The notes: generated by a model from the sequence alone, not told the origin. 13,653 bases of DNA from Rubrobacter sp. (GCA_016781705.1 JADDPV010000015.1:1-13653), one strand, 5' to 3'; positions 6,650 through 13,039 are shown, counted from the stretch's first letter. Program-made: numbers and translations.

Positions 6650-8008
6650 CTAGTTCACCAATCCGAAGACTACAAGGGAGATTATAAGGCTCATGAACCC
6701 GAGCAGGTCCACGGCCGCCGTGATGATCGGGATGCCGTAAGTATCCGGGTCGAGCCCGAGCCGGTAGCTGACCACCGACCCGTAGTACGCCGCGAGCGCC
6801 GCCGCCGTCGTCGCGATGAGCCCCGAGAGCGCGCTGATCCCCAACATTATCCCGAACCCGGGGCTCGCCTCGGCCCCGAACAACGCCACCGCCAGGAAGT
6901 GCGACGACACCCCGATAAACAGGTAAACCCCGGTCGCGAACGTGTACACGAGCGCGAAGTCCCGGATGGTGCTCACCGGTGGCAGCCCCCGCGGGGCCAG
7001 GAGCCCGAGGTGTATCTTCGAGGAGAGCCGGCTGGAGAGGATGCCGCCCAGAGCGCCGCCTTCCTGCAGGAACGCCGGGAGCAGGATGCTCAGGGCGAGG
7101 AGGGTGAAGAACTGTTCGCCGCGGTCTTCGAGGGCGACGCCGACGAGGATGGTGACGGTGCCGGTGAGGGCCAGGATGGGGAGCGACTCGGCGAGGATGC
7201 GCCGGAGGTTCGCGACGCCGAGCCGGAAAGCGGCGGCGACGGCGGCGGCGGCGATGAGGACGAGGACGCCAGCGAGGGCGCTCGAGAAGATGGGGATGCC
7301 GATGAGGTACGTCGCCAGGACCAGCGCGGGGAGGGTAAGGATGTCGCCCGCGGCCGTGATCATGGGCGCCGCTATATTGTCCATGTCCCATCCGCGCGCG
7401 ACGCTCAGGCGCGCCACCGCGACCGTGATCCCGAGCAATAGCGTCCCCGCGATCGCGCCGCCCACCGTCGAGATTATGATGTAGTCGATCACCGTCAGCC
7501 TCGTCTCGACCGCGAGGATGTCCGCGAGATACCGCGCCAGAAACGCCAGGAACACCCCGGAGACGAGCGAGAGCACCGCCGCCGCCTGCACGTTTTCCGC
7601 GAGTATCCCTCTTCGCAAGTTGAAGCTAAAGAGGCCCGTCTGGATGGCCGTCGAGAGGCGGCTGCCCATGGCGCCGAAGATCGCGCCGCGCATCCCGATC
7701 GCCGCCGGGATGAGGATCGCCAACCCCACCAGCTCGTCCAGGACGCCCGCGATGCCAGCGAGCGCGATCCCCGCCACCAACTCCCCCGCGGATGACAGGA
7801 ACAGCGCCGCGAACCCCTGACGCAGCGACTCCTTCTCCTCCGTTAGATACCCATAGACGGCCGGCCGTATACGCGGCCTCTCTCTGAGCCTTCGCCGCAG
7901 CCCCCCCGGCTCGCGCTCCACCCTCTCCCGGCGCCGCCTCTCGCCGGAGCGTCTGCCCAGACGGCTCTTCTTCCCGGCCTGCTGCCTGTCTTTTCCCGGT
8001 TCGGCCAT
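6650..8008 (-). CDS. SLC41/MgtE-type divalent cation transporter, two fused membrane repeats
   Basis: A 452-residue membrane protein. A strongly basic cytoplasmic N-terminus (1-50, many Arg) precedes two homologous membrane halves (~60-255 and ~265-450) of the MgtE integral-membrane family (SLC41), about five spans each. Half 1 carries PAAIGMRGAIFGAMGSRLST (101-120) and WDMDNIAAPMITAAGDI (207-223). Half 2 carries PAFLQEGGALGGILSSRLSS (311-330) and LDPDTYGIPIITAAVDLLG (419-437). The Asp residues (208, 210, 222; 420, 422, 434) sit where MgtE/SLC41 proteins bind Mg2+ in the pore. Unlike classical MgtE there is no N domain or CBS pair; gating may be done instead by the PhoU/TrkA_C protein encoded next. 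It is first in the four-gene operon. It has no Shine-Dalgarno sequence and probably a leaderless mRNA. The transported ion is inferred, not shown. Confidence 0.9.
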   Translation of the reverse strand: MAEPGKDRQQAGKKSRLGRRSGERRRRERVEREPGGLRRRLRERPRIRPAVYGYLTEEKESLRQGFAALFLSSAGELVAGIALAGIAGVLDELVGLAILIPAAIGMRGAIFGAMGSRLSTAIQTGLFSFNLRRGILAENVQAAAVLSLVSGVFLAFLARYLADILAVETRLTVIDYIIISTVGGAIAGTLLLGITVAVARLSVARGWDMDNIAAPMITAAGDILTLPALVLATYLIGIPIFSSALAGVLVLIAAAAVAAAFRLGVANLRRILAESLPILALTGTVTILVGVALEDRGEQFFTLLALSILLPAFLQEGGALGGILSSRLSSKIHLGLLAPRGLPPVSTIRDFALVYTFATGVYLFIGVSSHFLAVALFGAEASPGFGIMLGISALSGLIATTAAALAAYYGSVVSYRLGLDPDTYGIPIITAAVDLLGFMSLIISLVVFGLVN

Positions 8009-8014
8009 GCGGAC

Positions 8015-8043
8015 TGTATAGCCGGTGGACGGGACGTTGTAAA
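8015..8043 (-). promoter_or_regulatory. promoter of the MgtE-led operon, likely leaderless
   Basis: On the minus strand TTTACA (8043-8038) and TATACA (8020-8015) are 17 bases apart, close to the housekeeping consensus. The -10 box ends six bases before the ATG at 8008, so the expected start site falls at or next to the A of the ATG. No Shine-Dalgarno sequence lies in the six bases between. This fits leaderless transcription, which is common in actinobacteria. Confidence 0.65.
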
Positions 8044-8144
8044 GCGTCAGAGACCAACCGCGAGATCAAATCCGACCAAAGCAAACTCAAGAACCTGAAA
8101 CCCGCCCGGATGATGCCTCCATGATCCAAAACGCCATCATCAAA

Positions 8145-8191
8145 GTCGTACCTAATAGTTTAATGTATCCGTAGTACAAACTGGGTACGAC
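8145..8191. promoter_or_regulatory. inverted repeat, candidate operator upstream of the RHH operon
   Basis: GTCGTACC (8145-8152) and GGTACGAC (8184-8191) are perfect 8-base inverted arms. Inside them AGTTT (8157-8161 region) and AAACT (8177-8182 region) form a second, shorter inverted pair around an AT-rich centre. It lies 10 bases upstream of the AAAGGAGGT ribosome binding site (8201-8209) of the small ORF/RHH unit. Ribbon-helix-helix proteins commonly bind such repeats in their own promoter, so this may be an autoregulatory site. A structured mRNA leader is the alternative. Confidence 0.45.
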
Positions 8192-8219
8192 GGAGCTACG
8201 AAAGGAGGTGTTGCGATGT

Positions 8220-8384
8220 ATGGGGAGGAAAGCTCGTGCATTGGGGGCACCGAATGCCCGCGAGGCCGGTGGACACGAGATGGGGAAGGCTCGTCAGCGG
8301 GAGGTCATCTGCGAGGCTTGTAGCTTGTTGGAAGTCGAGGATCCGGAAGCGAGGCAGGAGAAAGGGAAGTGGGAGACAAGGTGA
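8220..8384 (+). CDS. hypothetical small protein with CEAC motif
   Basis: A 54-codon frame beginning MGRKARALGAPNAREAGGHE and ending in QEKGKWETR. The near-perfect Shine-Dalgarno AAAGGAGGT (8201-8209) is 10 bases before its ATG. The same site could instead serve an ATG at 8216 (spacing 6), which opens a different, 35-codon frame ending at about 8323. The C-terminal half (REVICEACSLLEVEDPEARQ) looks protein-like and has two Cys spaced CxxC; an internal ATG at 8280 would make a 34-residue version. It overlaps the RHH gene start by 16 bases, suggesting translational coupling. I do not recognise the family and coding status is uncertain. Confidence 0.4.
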   Translation: MGRKARALGAPNAREAGGHEMGKARQREVICEACSLLEVEDPEARQEKGKWETR

Positions 8385-8767
8385 GAGCTCTGGTATCAGG
8401 CTACATAGAGGAGCTCGAGGGCAAGGCTACCAGGAAGGCGCCGAAGCCGGTAACGTTTTCGATGCGGTTGAGCGAGCGAGACCACGCCAAGCTCCTCTGG
8501 CTGGCCAACAGCCTGGACGTTCCCAAGACACCGCTAGCCGAGGACCTCCTCAAGGCGGCCGTGGACGAGGCTATCGAGCAGTATGCCGGTTGGGCATCCT
8601 CCGAGGACCCAGAGGGTTTCTTGAACGAAGCCCTCAAGAGAATCGAGAATCTGGAGCGGGGCTCCAGCGCCCATGACGCGCCGGAACCACCGCCACCGCC
8701 GCACCACGAACCGCCGCCGCCACGGCCGGGTCATAGACCGCCGAAGCCCGGACGCGAGCGCCCATAA
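8369..8767 (+). CDS. ribbon-helix-helix-type protein with Pro/His-rich tail
   Basis: A 132-residue protein. Residues 28-72 (PVTFSMRLSERDHAKLLWLA, then NSLDVPKTPLAEDLLKAAVD) look like a ribbon-helix-helix fold: a beta strand with alternating polar residues, helix, turn, helix. This is found in CopG/Arc-like DNA-binding proteins and many antitoxins. A charged helical segment (79-97, ending LKRIENLE) follows. The tail (103-132) is almost only Pro, His, Gly and charged residues (PEPPPPPHHEPPPPRPGHRP), which is unusual for this fold. The GTG start has AGGAG at 8356-8360, eight bases before it. The upstream inverted repeat could be its operator. It ends six bases before a broken permease gene. A toxin partner is not evident; the small upstream ORF is the only neighbour that could fill such a role. 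Confidence 0.6.
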   Translation: MGDKVRALVSGYIEELEGKATRKAPKPVTFSMRLSERDHAKLLWLANSLDVPKTPLAEDLLKAAVDEAIEQYAGWASSEDPEGFLNEALKRIENLERGSSAHDAPEPPPPPHHEPPPPRPGHRPPKPGRERP

Positions 8768-8773
8768 ACAGTC

Positions 8774-9531
8774 GTGTACGCTCTGCTCGCCGGCGCGATC
8801 CTCGTGGCTACCCTGGCCCTTGTGCTCACTCGCCCGAGAGACGTAGACGAGGTGTGGTGGGCGGTGCTGGGAGGCGGGCTCACCCTCGTACTGGGACTCG
8901 TATCGCTCGGGCGGGCGTGGGGAATACTGCGGGAGATCGAGGATGCCCTCGTCCTCCTGGTCGGGATGATGGCCCTCTCCGCCGTCGCGGAGAAAGCAGG
9001 CTTCTTCGAGTGGGCGGCCTCCTTCACCGCTCGGGCCGGAAGGGAACGCGTCTTCTGGCTCTACGGCTTCGTGTTCCTGATCGGTACGCTGGTGACGGCG
9101 ACGCTTTCCCTGGACGCCACGGCCATCGTGCTGACCCCGATCATGTGTACGGTATGGGCGTCCGTCTACGCCTGAGCTCCATGCCTTCCATGTTCGCCTG
9201 CGTCTACACGGCGAACACCGCCTCGCTCTTCTCTTGCCCATCCAACCTCACCAATCTCCTGGCCCACGACAAGTTCGACCTCGGCTTCGCCCGCTTCGGG
9301 CTCGTCATGCTCCTCCCGGGTGTCCTGGCGATACTCATCAACTTCGCGATCTTCGCCTTCCTTTTCCGCAACGACCTTCGCGGCTCCTATGACACGGACA
9401 AGGGCGCCAGTTTCTCCCCGGAGAGCAAGGGCTTACTCGGGGTGGCGGCCGCCGGGATCACGCGTGTTGGTGACCTGCTCCCCGAAAGCTGGTCCGGCTA
9501 CTATGACAGTCAAACCGCCCCGATAGGGTAG
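8774..9531 (+). pseudogene. ArsB/NhaD-superfamily (SLC13-type) permease pseudogene
   Basis: Remnant of an ion-transporter-superfamily permease (arsenite, Na+/H+ or dicarboxylate type). From GTG 8774 the frame gives three to four membrane spans, with IEDALVLLVGMMALSAVAEK and TLVTATLSLDATAIVLTPI, the family's re-entrant loop region. At about 9143-9145 the frame shifts by +2/-1; the continuation reads VYGMGVRLRLSSMPSMFACV, then YTANTASLFSCPSNLTNLLA and HDKFDLGFARFGLVMLLPGV, clearly the same protein. Homology fades after FLFRNDLRGSYDTD (~9400). Roughly 220-250 of an expected ~420 residues remain; the second half is missing where IS3-like sequence begins (~9505). It follows the RHH gene by six bases. 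Exact substrate cannot be assigned. Confidence 0.82.
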
Positions 9532-10119
9532 AAGGAGGACCCTCGATGGGCAAGAGACGTTCACCGGAGTGGATCATCCGCAAGCTGCGCGCCAAGCAAA
9601 AGCCCCAAGATCGCCGCCGGAGCCGCGGTCGCGGAGGCGGCAACAGAGCTCGGCATAAGCGAAGCCACCTTCCTTCCCCCGCTGGAGAGAAACCGCTACG
9701 GGGCGGGATGGGCTCCAGCGAAGCGCCTTGGCGAACCGGAGAAGGAGGATACTTGCCTCGAGAAGATCGTCGCCGAGCAAGCCATGGACATCCTCAAGGA
9801 GGCGAGTGGTCGAAAAACTTCCGAGCCCGACCCGGAGGAGAAGAGCCGTGGACCGCATACGCCAACATTGGGCACTCTTCGAGCGTTGGGCGTCTCGTCT
9901 CAGTTGATCGGTCGGCCCGGGTCGACTCGGCGTTACGTGGGCTACAAGTAGTCGGAAAGGGACCTACCGCTGCTGGCTGGGGCAGATGGTCAAAAACTCT
10001 CGGAGGAGAATCCCCGCTCTAAGGCTACCGCAGGGCGTGGGCGCTGCTCAGGCGGGAGGGCTTCGAGGTCGACAAGAAGCGGGTGCGCCGGCTGTGGAGG
10101 GAAGCCGGGCTGAAGGTCA
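9505..10119 (+). mobile_element. degenerate IS3-family insertion sequence (orfA and partial orfB)
   Basis: Broken transposase genes. AAGGAGG (9532-9538) precedes ATG 9546, which opens MGKRRSPEWIIRKLRAKQ, the IS3-family OrfA start. After a frameshift near 9600 it continues AVAEAATELGISEATF, then PAKRLGEPEKEDTCLEKIVA and EQAMDILKEASGR, the OrfA helix-turn-helix plus leucine-zipper region. OrfB pieces follow: SSQLIGRPGSTRRYVGYK (about 9898-9950), and, after another shift, GYRRAWALLRREGFEVDKKR and VRRLWREAGLKV (10023-10119). The DDE integrase core, normally the rest of OrfB, is missing; at 10145-10241 galE sequence on the other strand begins. The left end may be near TGACAGTCAAACCGCCCC (from ~9505), but no right inverted repeat was identified. 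It cannot move by itself. It appears to have truncated both the permease and galE. Confidence 0.82.
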
Positions 10120-10144
10120 CCGCAAGAGAACGCGCAACAGAATG

Positions 10145-10241
10145 CACCTCGTCAGCCGGACGTCGAACAGGCCACCCCGCACGAGCCGGGTCGTCATCAT
10201 GTTCCCGATGTACCCTGCCCGCCGGTGACCAGGAGCTTCAT
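10145..10241 (-). pseudogene. galE: UDP-glucose 4-epimerase N-terminal stub
   Basis: Minus-strand remnant of a GalE-like SDR epimerase, which interconverts UDP-glucose and UDP-galactose using bound NAD. From ATG 10241 it reads MKLLVTGG. One base is then missing near 10219, and the frame continues AGYIGNMMTTRLVRGGLFDV followed by RLTR. Joined, this gives the GGAGYIG nucleotide-binding motif and the first helix of the family. Everything after about residue 32 is lost, replaced by the end of the IS3 remnant. The ATG overlaps the TGA of the preceding small ORF (ATGA at 10241-10238), so galE was the distal gene of the glycosyltransferase operon. The match is short but the motif and position are convincing. 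Confidence 0.7.
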
Positions 10242-10375
10242 GGACACGTTAATGCCGCCAACTCCTCTTCTCGAGAGGGTACCCCTTCAAGGTCGAGAAT
10301 CTCGTGCGGGAAGCCGGGTGGGGTCCCGTGTAGAAGGGCCGTATCCCGCTGCCGCTTACCACCACCAACATTCAT
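10238..10375 (-). CDS. hypothetical 45-residue protein between GT4 gene and galE stub
   Basis: A 45-codon frame, MNVGGGKRQRDTALLHGTPP...ELAALTCP. Its ATG overlaps the stop of the glycosyltransferase (ATGA, 10375-10372) and its TGA overlaps the galE start (ATGA, 10241-10238). Two exact four-base overlaps are hard to get by chance and argue that this frame is, or was, translated in the operon. I do not recognise the sequence. It could be a genuine small protein, or what remains of a longer gene after an in-frame internal deletion, which would keep both junctions. Confidence 0.45.
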   Translation of the reverse strand: MNVGGGKRQRDTALLHGTPPGFPHEILDLEGVPSREEELAALTCP

Positions 10376-11565
10376 CGGGCCACGTGAAGCTGCTCCGGTT
10401 CTTCGGGGGTGGCGTTTCGCGCGAGCGACCGGCCGAGGGCCTCGCGATAGACGCCCTCGATCCGGCGCACCATCGTCTCGTAGCCGAACTCCGAGTGCGC
10501 TCGCCGCCGGCCCGCTTCGCCTAAAGAACGGGTATACGCCGGGTCGCGCAGCAGGCCAAGGAGAGCGTCGCCCAGGGCGTCTGGGTCGCCAGGCGGGACC
10601 AACAGGCCCTCTGTTTCGTGCTGGATCTGGTGGGGTATCCCGCCCACGGCGCTGGCGACGACCGGAACCCCGGCCGCCATCGCCTCTAGGACGACCAGCG
10701 GCGCGCCCTCGGTCAGTGAGGGGACTACCAGCACCTCCATGAGCGCGGCGATCTCGCGCGCGTCGGGTCGGAACCCGAGGAAGTGGACGCGCTCGCGCAA
10801 GCCGAGGCGCTCCGTTAGGGCTCCTAACTCTCCACGCAAAGGACCGTCGCCGACTACGACGAAGCAGGCCTCTGGGACCGACGGCGCGACGCGGGCGGCT
10901 GCCTTTAGGAAGTGGACCAACCCCTTCTCGGGCTGCAGACGGGCGACGACCCCGACCAACGGCCCCTCCCTCAGCCCGGCCGGCAGCTCCGGCGGGGACG
11001 CGGGTGTCCTGGCGGCGGTGGTAACGGCGTTCGGGACCACGGTGATGAGGCTCGGGTGGACGCCGTCCCGCTCGATGAGGCGGCGGCGGATCGCGCTGGA
11101 GACCGTGATGACGCGCCTCGCGCGCCAGTAAACGTACCGGCTTACGGAGCGCGCGCCTCGGCCCTGCCAGAGGGCCTCGGTGTGCTCGGTGAGCACGAGG
11201 GGCACACCGGTTCCCAGGGAAGCCAAAGCTGCGGCCGCGGCGCTGGCGTAGACGTGCGCGTGTACGAGATCGAATCGCGCCTCCCTCACGAGTCGCCGGA
11301 GCTCCCGTGTATAGCCCAGGCTCACGCGCCGCTTGACCTTTCGGTCGAGTAGCGGTCTGACCGGTACCCCCGCCTCTTCAAGCGACCGCGCGAGTGACCC
11401 CGAGACGGAGCAGGCGACCGTAACCTCGTATCCTTTCTGGTGAAGCGTGAGCGCCAGGTCCACGACGTGACGCTCTGCCCCCCCGACTTCGAGGGAATCG
11501 GTGACGAGCAGCAGCCGGACGGGACGAGGCACGCTTGCGCCCGGTGTCGACGATACGGATCTCAC
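10372..11565 (-). CDS. GT4-family glycosyltransferase
   Basis: A 397-residue cytosolic or membrane-associated GT-B retaining glycosyltransferase that uses a nucleotide sugar. The N-terminal domain starts VRLLLVTDSLEVGGAERHVV (16-35), with the glycine-rich acceptor-side loop GGAE, and includes DLVHAHVYAS (99-108). The C-terminal nucleotide-sugar domain has VGVVARLQPEKGLVHFLKAA (204-223), FVVVGDGPLRGEL and the E-x7-E motif (Glu286 and Glu294, EGAPLVVLE) followed by AMAAGVPVVAS. The length is normal. The GTG start at 11565 has GGAGG five bases upstream; an out-of-frame ATG lies between. It follows the inositol-phosphate synthase gene by 94 bases. A role in glycosylating an inositol phosphate or phosphatidylinositol (as MshA or PimA-type GT4 enzymes do) is plausible from context only; exopolysaccharide synthesis is the alternative. 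Confidence 0.88.
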   Translation of the reverse strand: MRSVSSTPGASVPRPVRLLLVTDSLEVGGAERHVVDLALTLHQKGYEVTVACSVSGSLARSLEEAGVPVRPLLDRKVKRRVSLGYTRELRRLVREARFDLVHAHVYASAAAAALASLGTGVPLVLTEHTEALWQGRGARSVSRYVYWRARRVITVSSAIRRRLIERDGVHPSLITVVPNAVTTAARTPASPPELPAGLREGPLVGVVARLQPEKGLVHFLKAAARVAPSVPEACFVVVGDGPLRGELGALTERLGLRERVHFLGFRPDAREIAALMEVLVVPSLTEGAPLVVLEAMAAGVPVVASAVGGIPHQIQHETEGLLVPPGDPDALGDALLGLLRDPAYTRSLGEAGRRRAHSEFGYETMVRRIEGVYREALGRSLARNATPEEPEQLHVAR

Positions 11566-11600
11566 CCCATCCTCCGCAACCGGCTAGGCCTTCAGCACGA

Positions 11601-11620
11601 CGACCGGTTTGCTCCGGTCG
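11601..11620 (-). other. hairpin between ino1 and the GT4 gene
   Basis: CGACCGG (11601-11607) and CCGGTCG (11614-11620) are perfect 7-base inverted arms around a 6-base loop. No T-tract follows in the minus direction, so this is more likely an mRNA processing/stability element or a weak attenuator setting the ratio of synthase to glycosyltransferase than a full terminator. Confidence 0.45.
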
Positions 11621-11659
11621 CCGGGGATGGCTCCCGTGACATCACAGCAGGCCTCTCCT

Positions 11660-12973
11660 CTACTCGTAGTAGTCGAGGCCGAGGTGGGTTATGAGGTCCT
11701 CGCCCTTCATCGCCCTTAAAGTGTTCTTTAGCTTCATCTGCTGGATGAAGAGGTCGTGCTCGGGATAGAGCCCGGGTGCCGTCATGGGGCTCTTGAAGTA
11801 GAACGAGAGCCACTCCTGGATGCCACCCATCCCGGCCCTTTGCGCAAGGTCCATAAACAGGGCGAGGTCGAGGACTATGGGGGCGGCGAGGATCGAGTCG
11901 CGAGCCAGGAAATTTATCTTGATCTGCATCGGGTAGCCGAGCCACCCGAAGATGTCGATGTTGTCCCAACCCTCCTTGGCGTCGCCGCGCGGGGGATAGT
12001 AGTTAATCTTGACGACGTGTGAGATGTTCCCGTAGAGTTCGGGGTTCTTCTCGGGCTGGAGTATCGTGTCCAGCACACCGAGCTTGGAGACCTCCTTGCT
12101 CTTGAGGCTCTGCTCGTCGTCTAACACCTCCCCGTCGCGGTTGCCCAAGATGTTCGTCGAGTACCAGCCTTCGAGGCCGAGCATCCTGGCCTTCAGCCCC
12201 GGGGCGATCATAGTCTTCATCAGGGTCTGGCCCGTCTTGAAGTCCTTGCCGGCCACGGGCACGCCCCTATAGTCGGCGAGCTCCACGAGGGCAGGGATGT
12301 CTGCGGCCAGGGACGGCGCGCCGTTGGCGTAGGGGACGTCCTCCATGATGGCGGCGTAAGCGTAGACCATCGCCGGGGAGATCGCGGGGTCCGAACGGTC
12401 GAGTGCCGCCTCGAAGGCGTCCGGATCGAAGTGGGCCTTCTGGGGCTGGGCGTACGCCTCGGTTGAGGCGCAGTTGACCATCACCGCGGAGTCGAGGCCG
12501 TTGTCGCTCTTGAAGGTGCGGATGTCCTCGCGCACCTGCTCGGCCGCCTCGCGCAGGGACCCGTACTCCTTCGTGTGGGTCGCCCCGATCCTGGCGACGT
12601 AGGCGGGATCGAAGACGGCCGGGAACGGCCGGATCTCCTTGAGCTCGTCCCGCACGGCGTTGAGATGCTCCTTCTCCAGGACCCCGGCGACCACCGCGGC
12701 GTCGTAGGCGTCGTCGGGGAAGGCGTCCCAGCCGCCGAAGATGAGCTCCTCCGTCTTCGCCAGAGGGACGAAGTCCTTTATCTTCGGGACGCGGTTCTCG
12801 GTGCGCTTGCCGAGCCGTATGGTGCCGGACTCGGCCAGCGAGCCCACCGGCTGCGCGAGGCCCTTCTTTATCAGCTCCGCCCCCGCGAAGAGGGTAGTCG
12901 CTACCGCCCCCATTCCCGGCGTCAGCACGCCCAGCCTGCCGGTCTGTTCTCTTATCTCCCTCGCTTCGCTCAT
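11660..12973 (-). CDS. ino1: inositol-3-phosphate synthase
   Basis: A 437-residue cytosolic enzyme that turns glucose 6-phosphate into 1D-myo-inositol 3-phosphate with NAD as a recycled cofactor, the first step to inositol lipids and inositol solutes. The N-terminal Rossmann loop is GVLTPGMGAVATTLFAG (15-31). The catalytic/lid region carries VPVAGKDFKTGQT (238-250), STNILGNRDGEVL (272-284), KINYYPPRGDAKEGWDNIDI (322-341) and YFKSPMTAPG (392-401), all typical of the family, including the conserved lysines. The length fits the longer bacterial/eukaryote-like form rather than the ~370-residue mycobacterial one. ATG 12973 has AAGGAG six bases upstream. It leads the unit with the GT4 gene; the 5' region holds a hairpin and a palindrome that may be regulatory. 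Confidence 0.95.
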   Translation of the reverse strand: MSEAREIREQTGRLGVLTPGMGAVATTLFAGAELIKKGLAQPVGSLAESGTIRLGKRTENRVPKIKDFVPLAKTEELIFGGWDAFPDDAYDAAVVAGVLEKEHLNAVRDELKEIRPFPAVFDPAYVARIGATHTKEYGSLREAAEQVREDIRTFKSDNGLDSAVMVNCASTEAYAQPQKAHFDPDAFEAALDRSDPAISPAMVYAYAAIMEDVPYANGAPSLAADIPALVELADYRGVPVAGKDFKTGQTLMKTMIAPGLKARMLGLEGWYSTNILGNRDGEVLDDEQSLKSKEVSKLGVLDTILQPEKNPELYGNISHVVKINYYPPRGDAKEGWDNIDIFGWLGYPMQIKINFLARDSILAAPIVLDLALFMDLAQRAGMGGIQEWLSFYFKSPMTAPGLYPEHDLFIQQMKLKNTLRAMKGEDLITHLGLDYYE

Positions 12974-13005
12974 CGCTTCTCCTTACTGCCCCTCCACAGC
13001 TTCTC

Positions 13006-13022
13006 GGGACGGAAAGCGTCCC
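13006..13022 (-). promoter_or_regulatory. hairpin in the ino1 5' region
   Basis: GGGACG and CGTCCC are perfect 6-base arms around a 5-base loop, 33-49 bases upstream of the ino1 ATG. If transcription starts further up, this would fold in the mRNA leader. No known riboswitch pattern was recognised. Confidence 0.3.
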
Positions 13023-13029
13023 GTCAACC

Positions 13030-13039
13030 TTACCGGTAA
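13030..13039. promoter_or_regulatory. TTACCGGTAA palindrome upstream of ino1
   Basis: A perfect 10-base palindrome, nearly extended to 14 (CCTTACCGGTAACC), lying 57-66 bases before the ino1 ATG. Position and symmetry suit a dimeric regulator's operator. No clear -35/-10 pair could be fixed next to it. Confidence 0.35.

Noticed and set aside
5730..6653. A 307-codon plus-strand frame
   Set aside because: Antisense to the PhoU/TrkA_C gene; the minus-strand product has repeated domains and a good ribosome binding site, and this one has none.
8109..8141. GATGATG ... CATCATC inverted repeat
   Set aside because: A 7-base arm with a 19-base loop and low-complexity trinucleotides; weak beside the neighbouring GTCGTACC repeat and possibly chance.
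8236..8676. A 146-codon plus-strand frame overlapping the RHH gene
   Set aside because: Its translation is Arg/Gly-rich without motifs, and no ribosome binding site is near its ATG. The overlapping 8369 frame has a ribbon-helix-helix-like domain and a well-placed AGGAG.
8680..8765. CCGCCGCCACGG-like repetition as a possible DNA repeat array
   Set aside because: It is the coding sequence of the Pro/His-rich tail; the units are irregular with no spacers, so it is not a CRISPR or tandem array.
8854..9140. First part of a second plus-strand frame across the permease
   Set aside because: Only its later part (from ~9145) continues the permease after the frameshift; the earlier part is a shadow of the membrane-protein frame.
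11594..11641. A 16-codon leader ORF upstream of the GT4 gene
   Set aside because: It contains the hairpin, but there is no clear ribosome binding site and no run of regulatory codons, so a leader-peptide attenuator is not supported.
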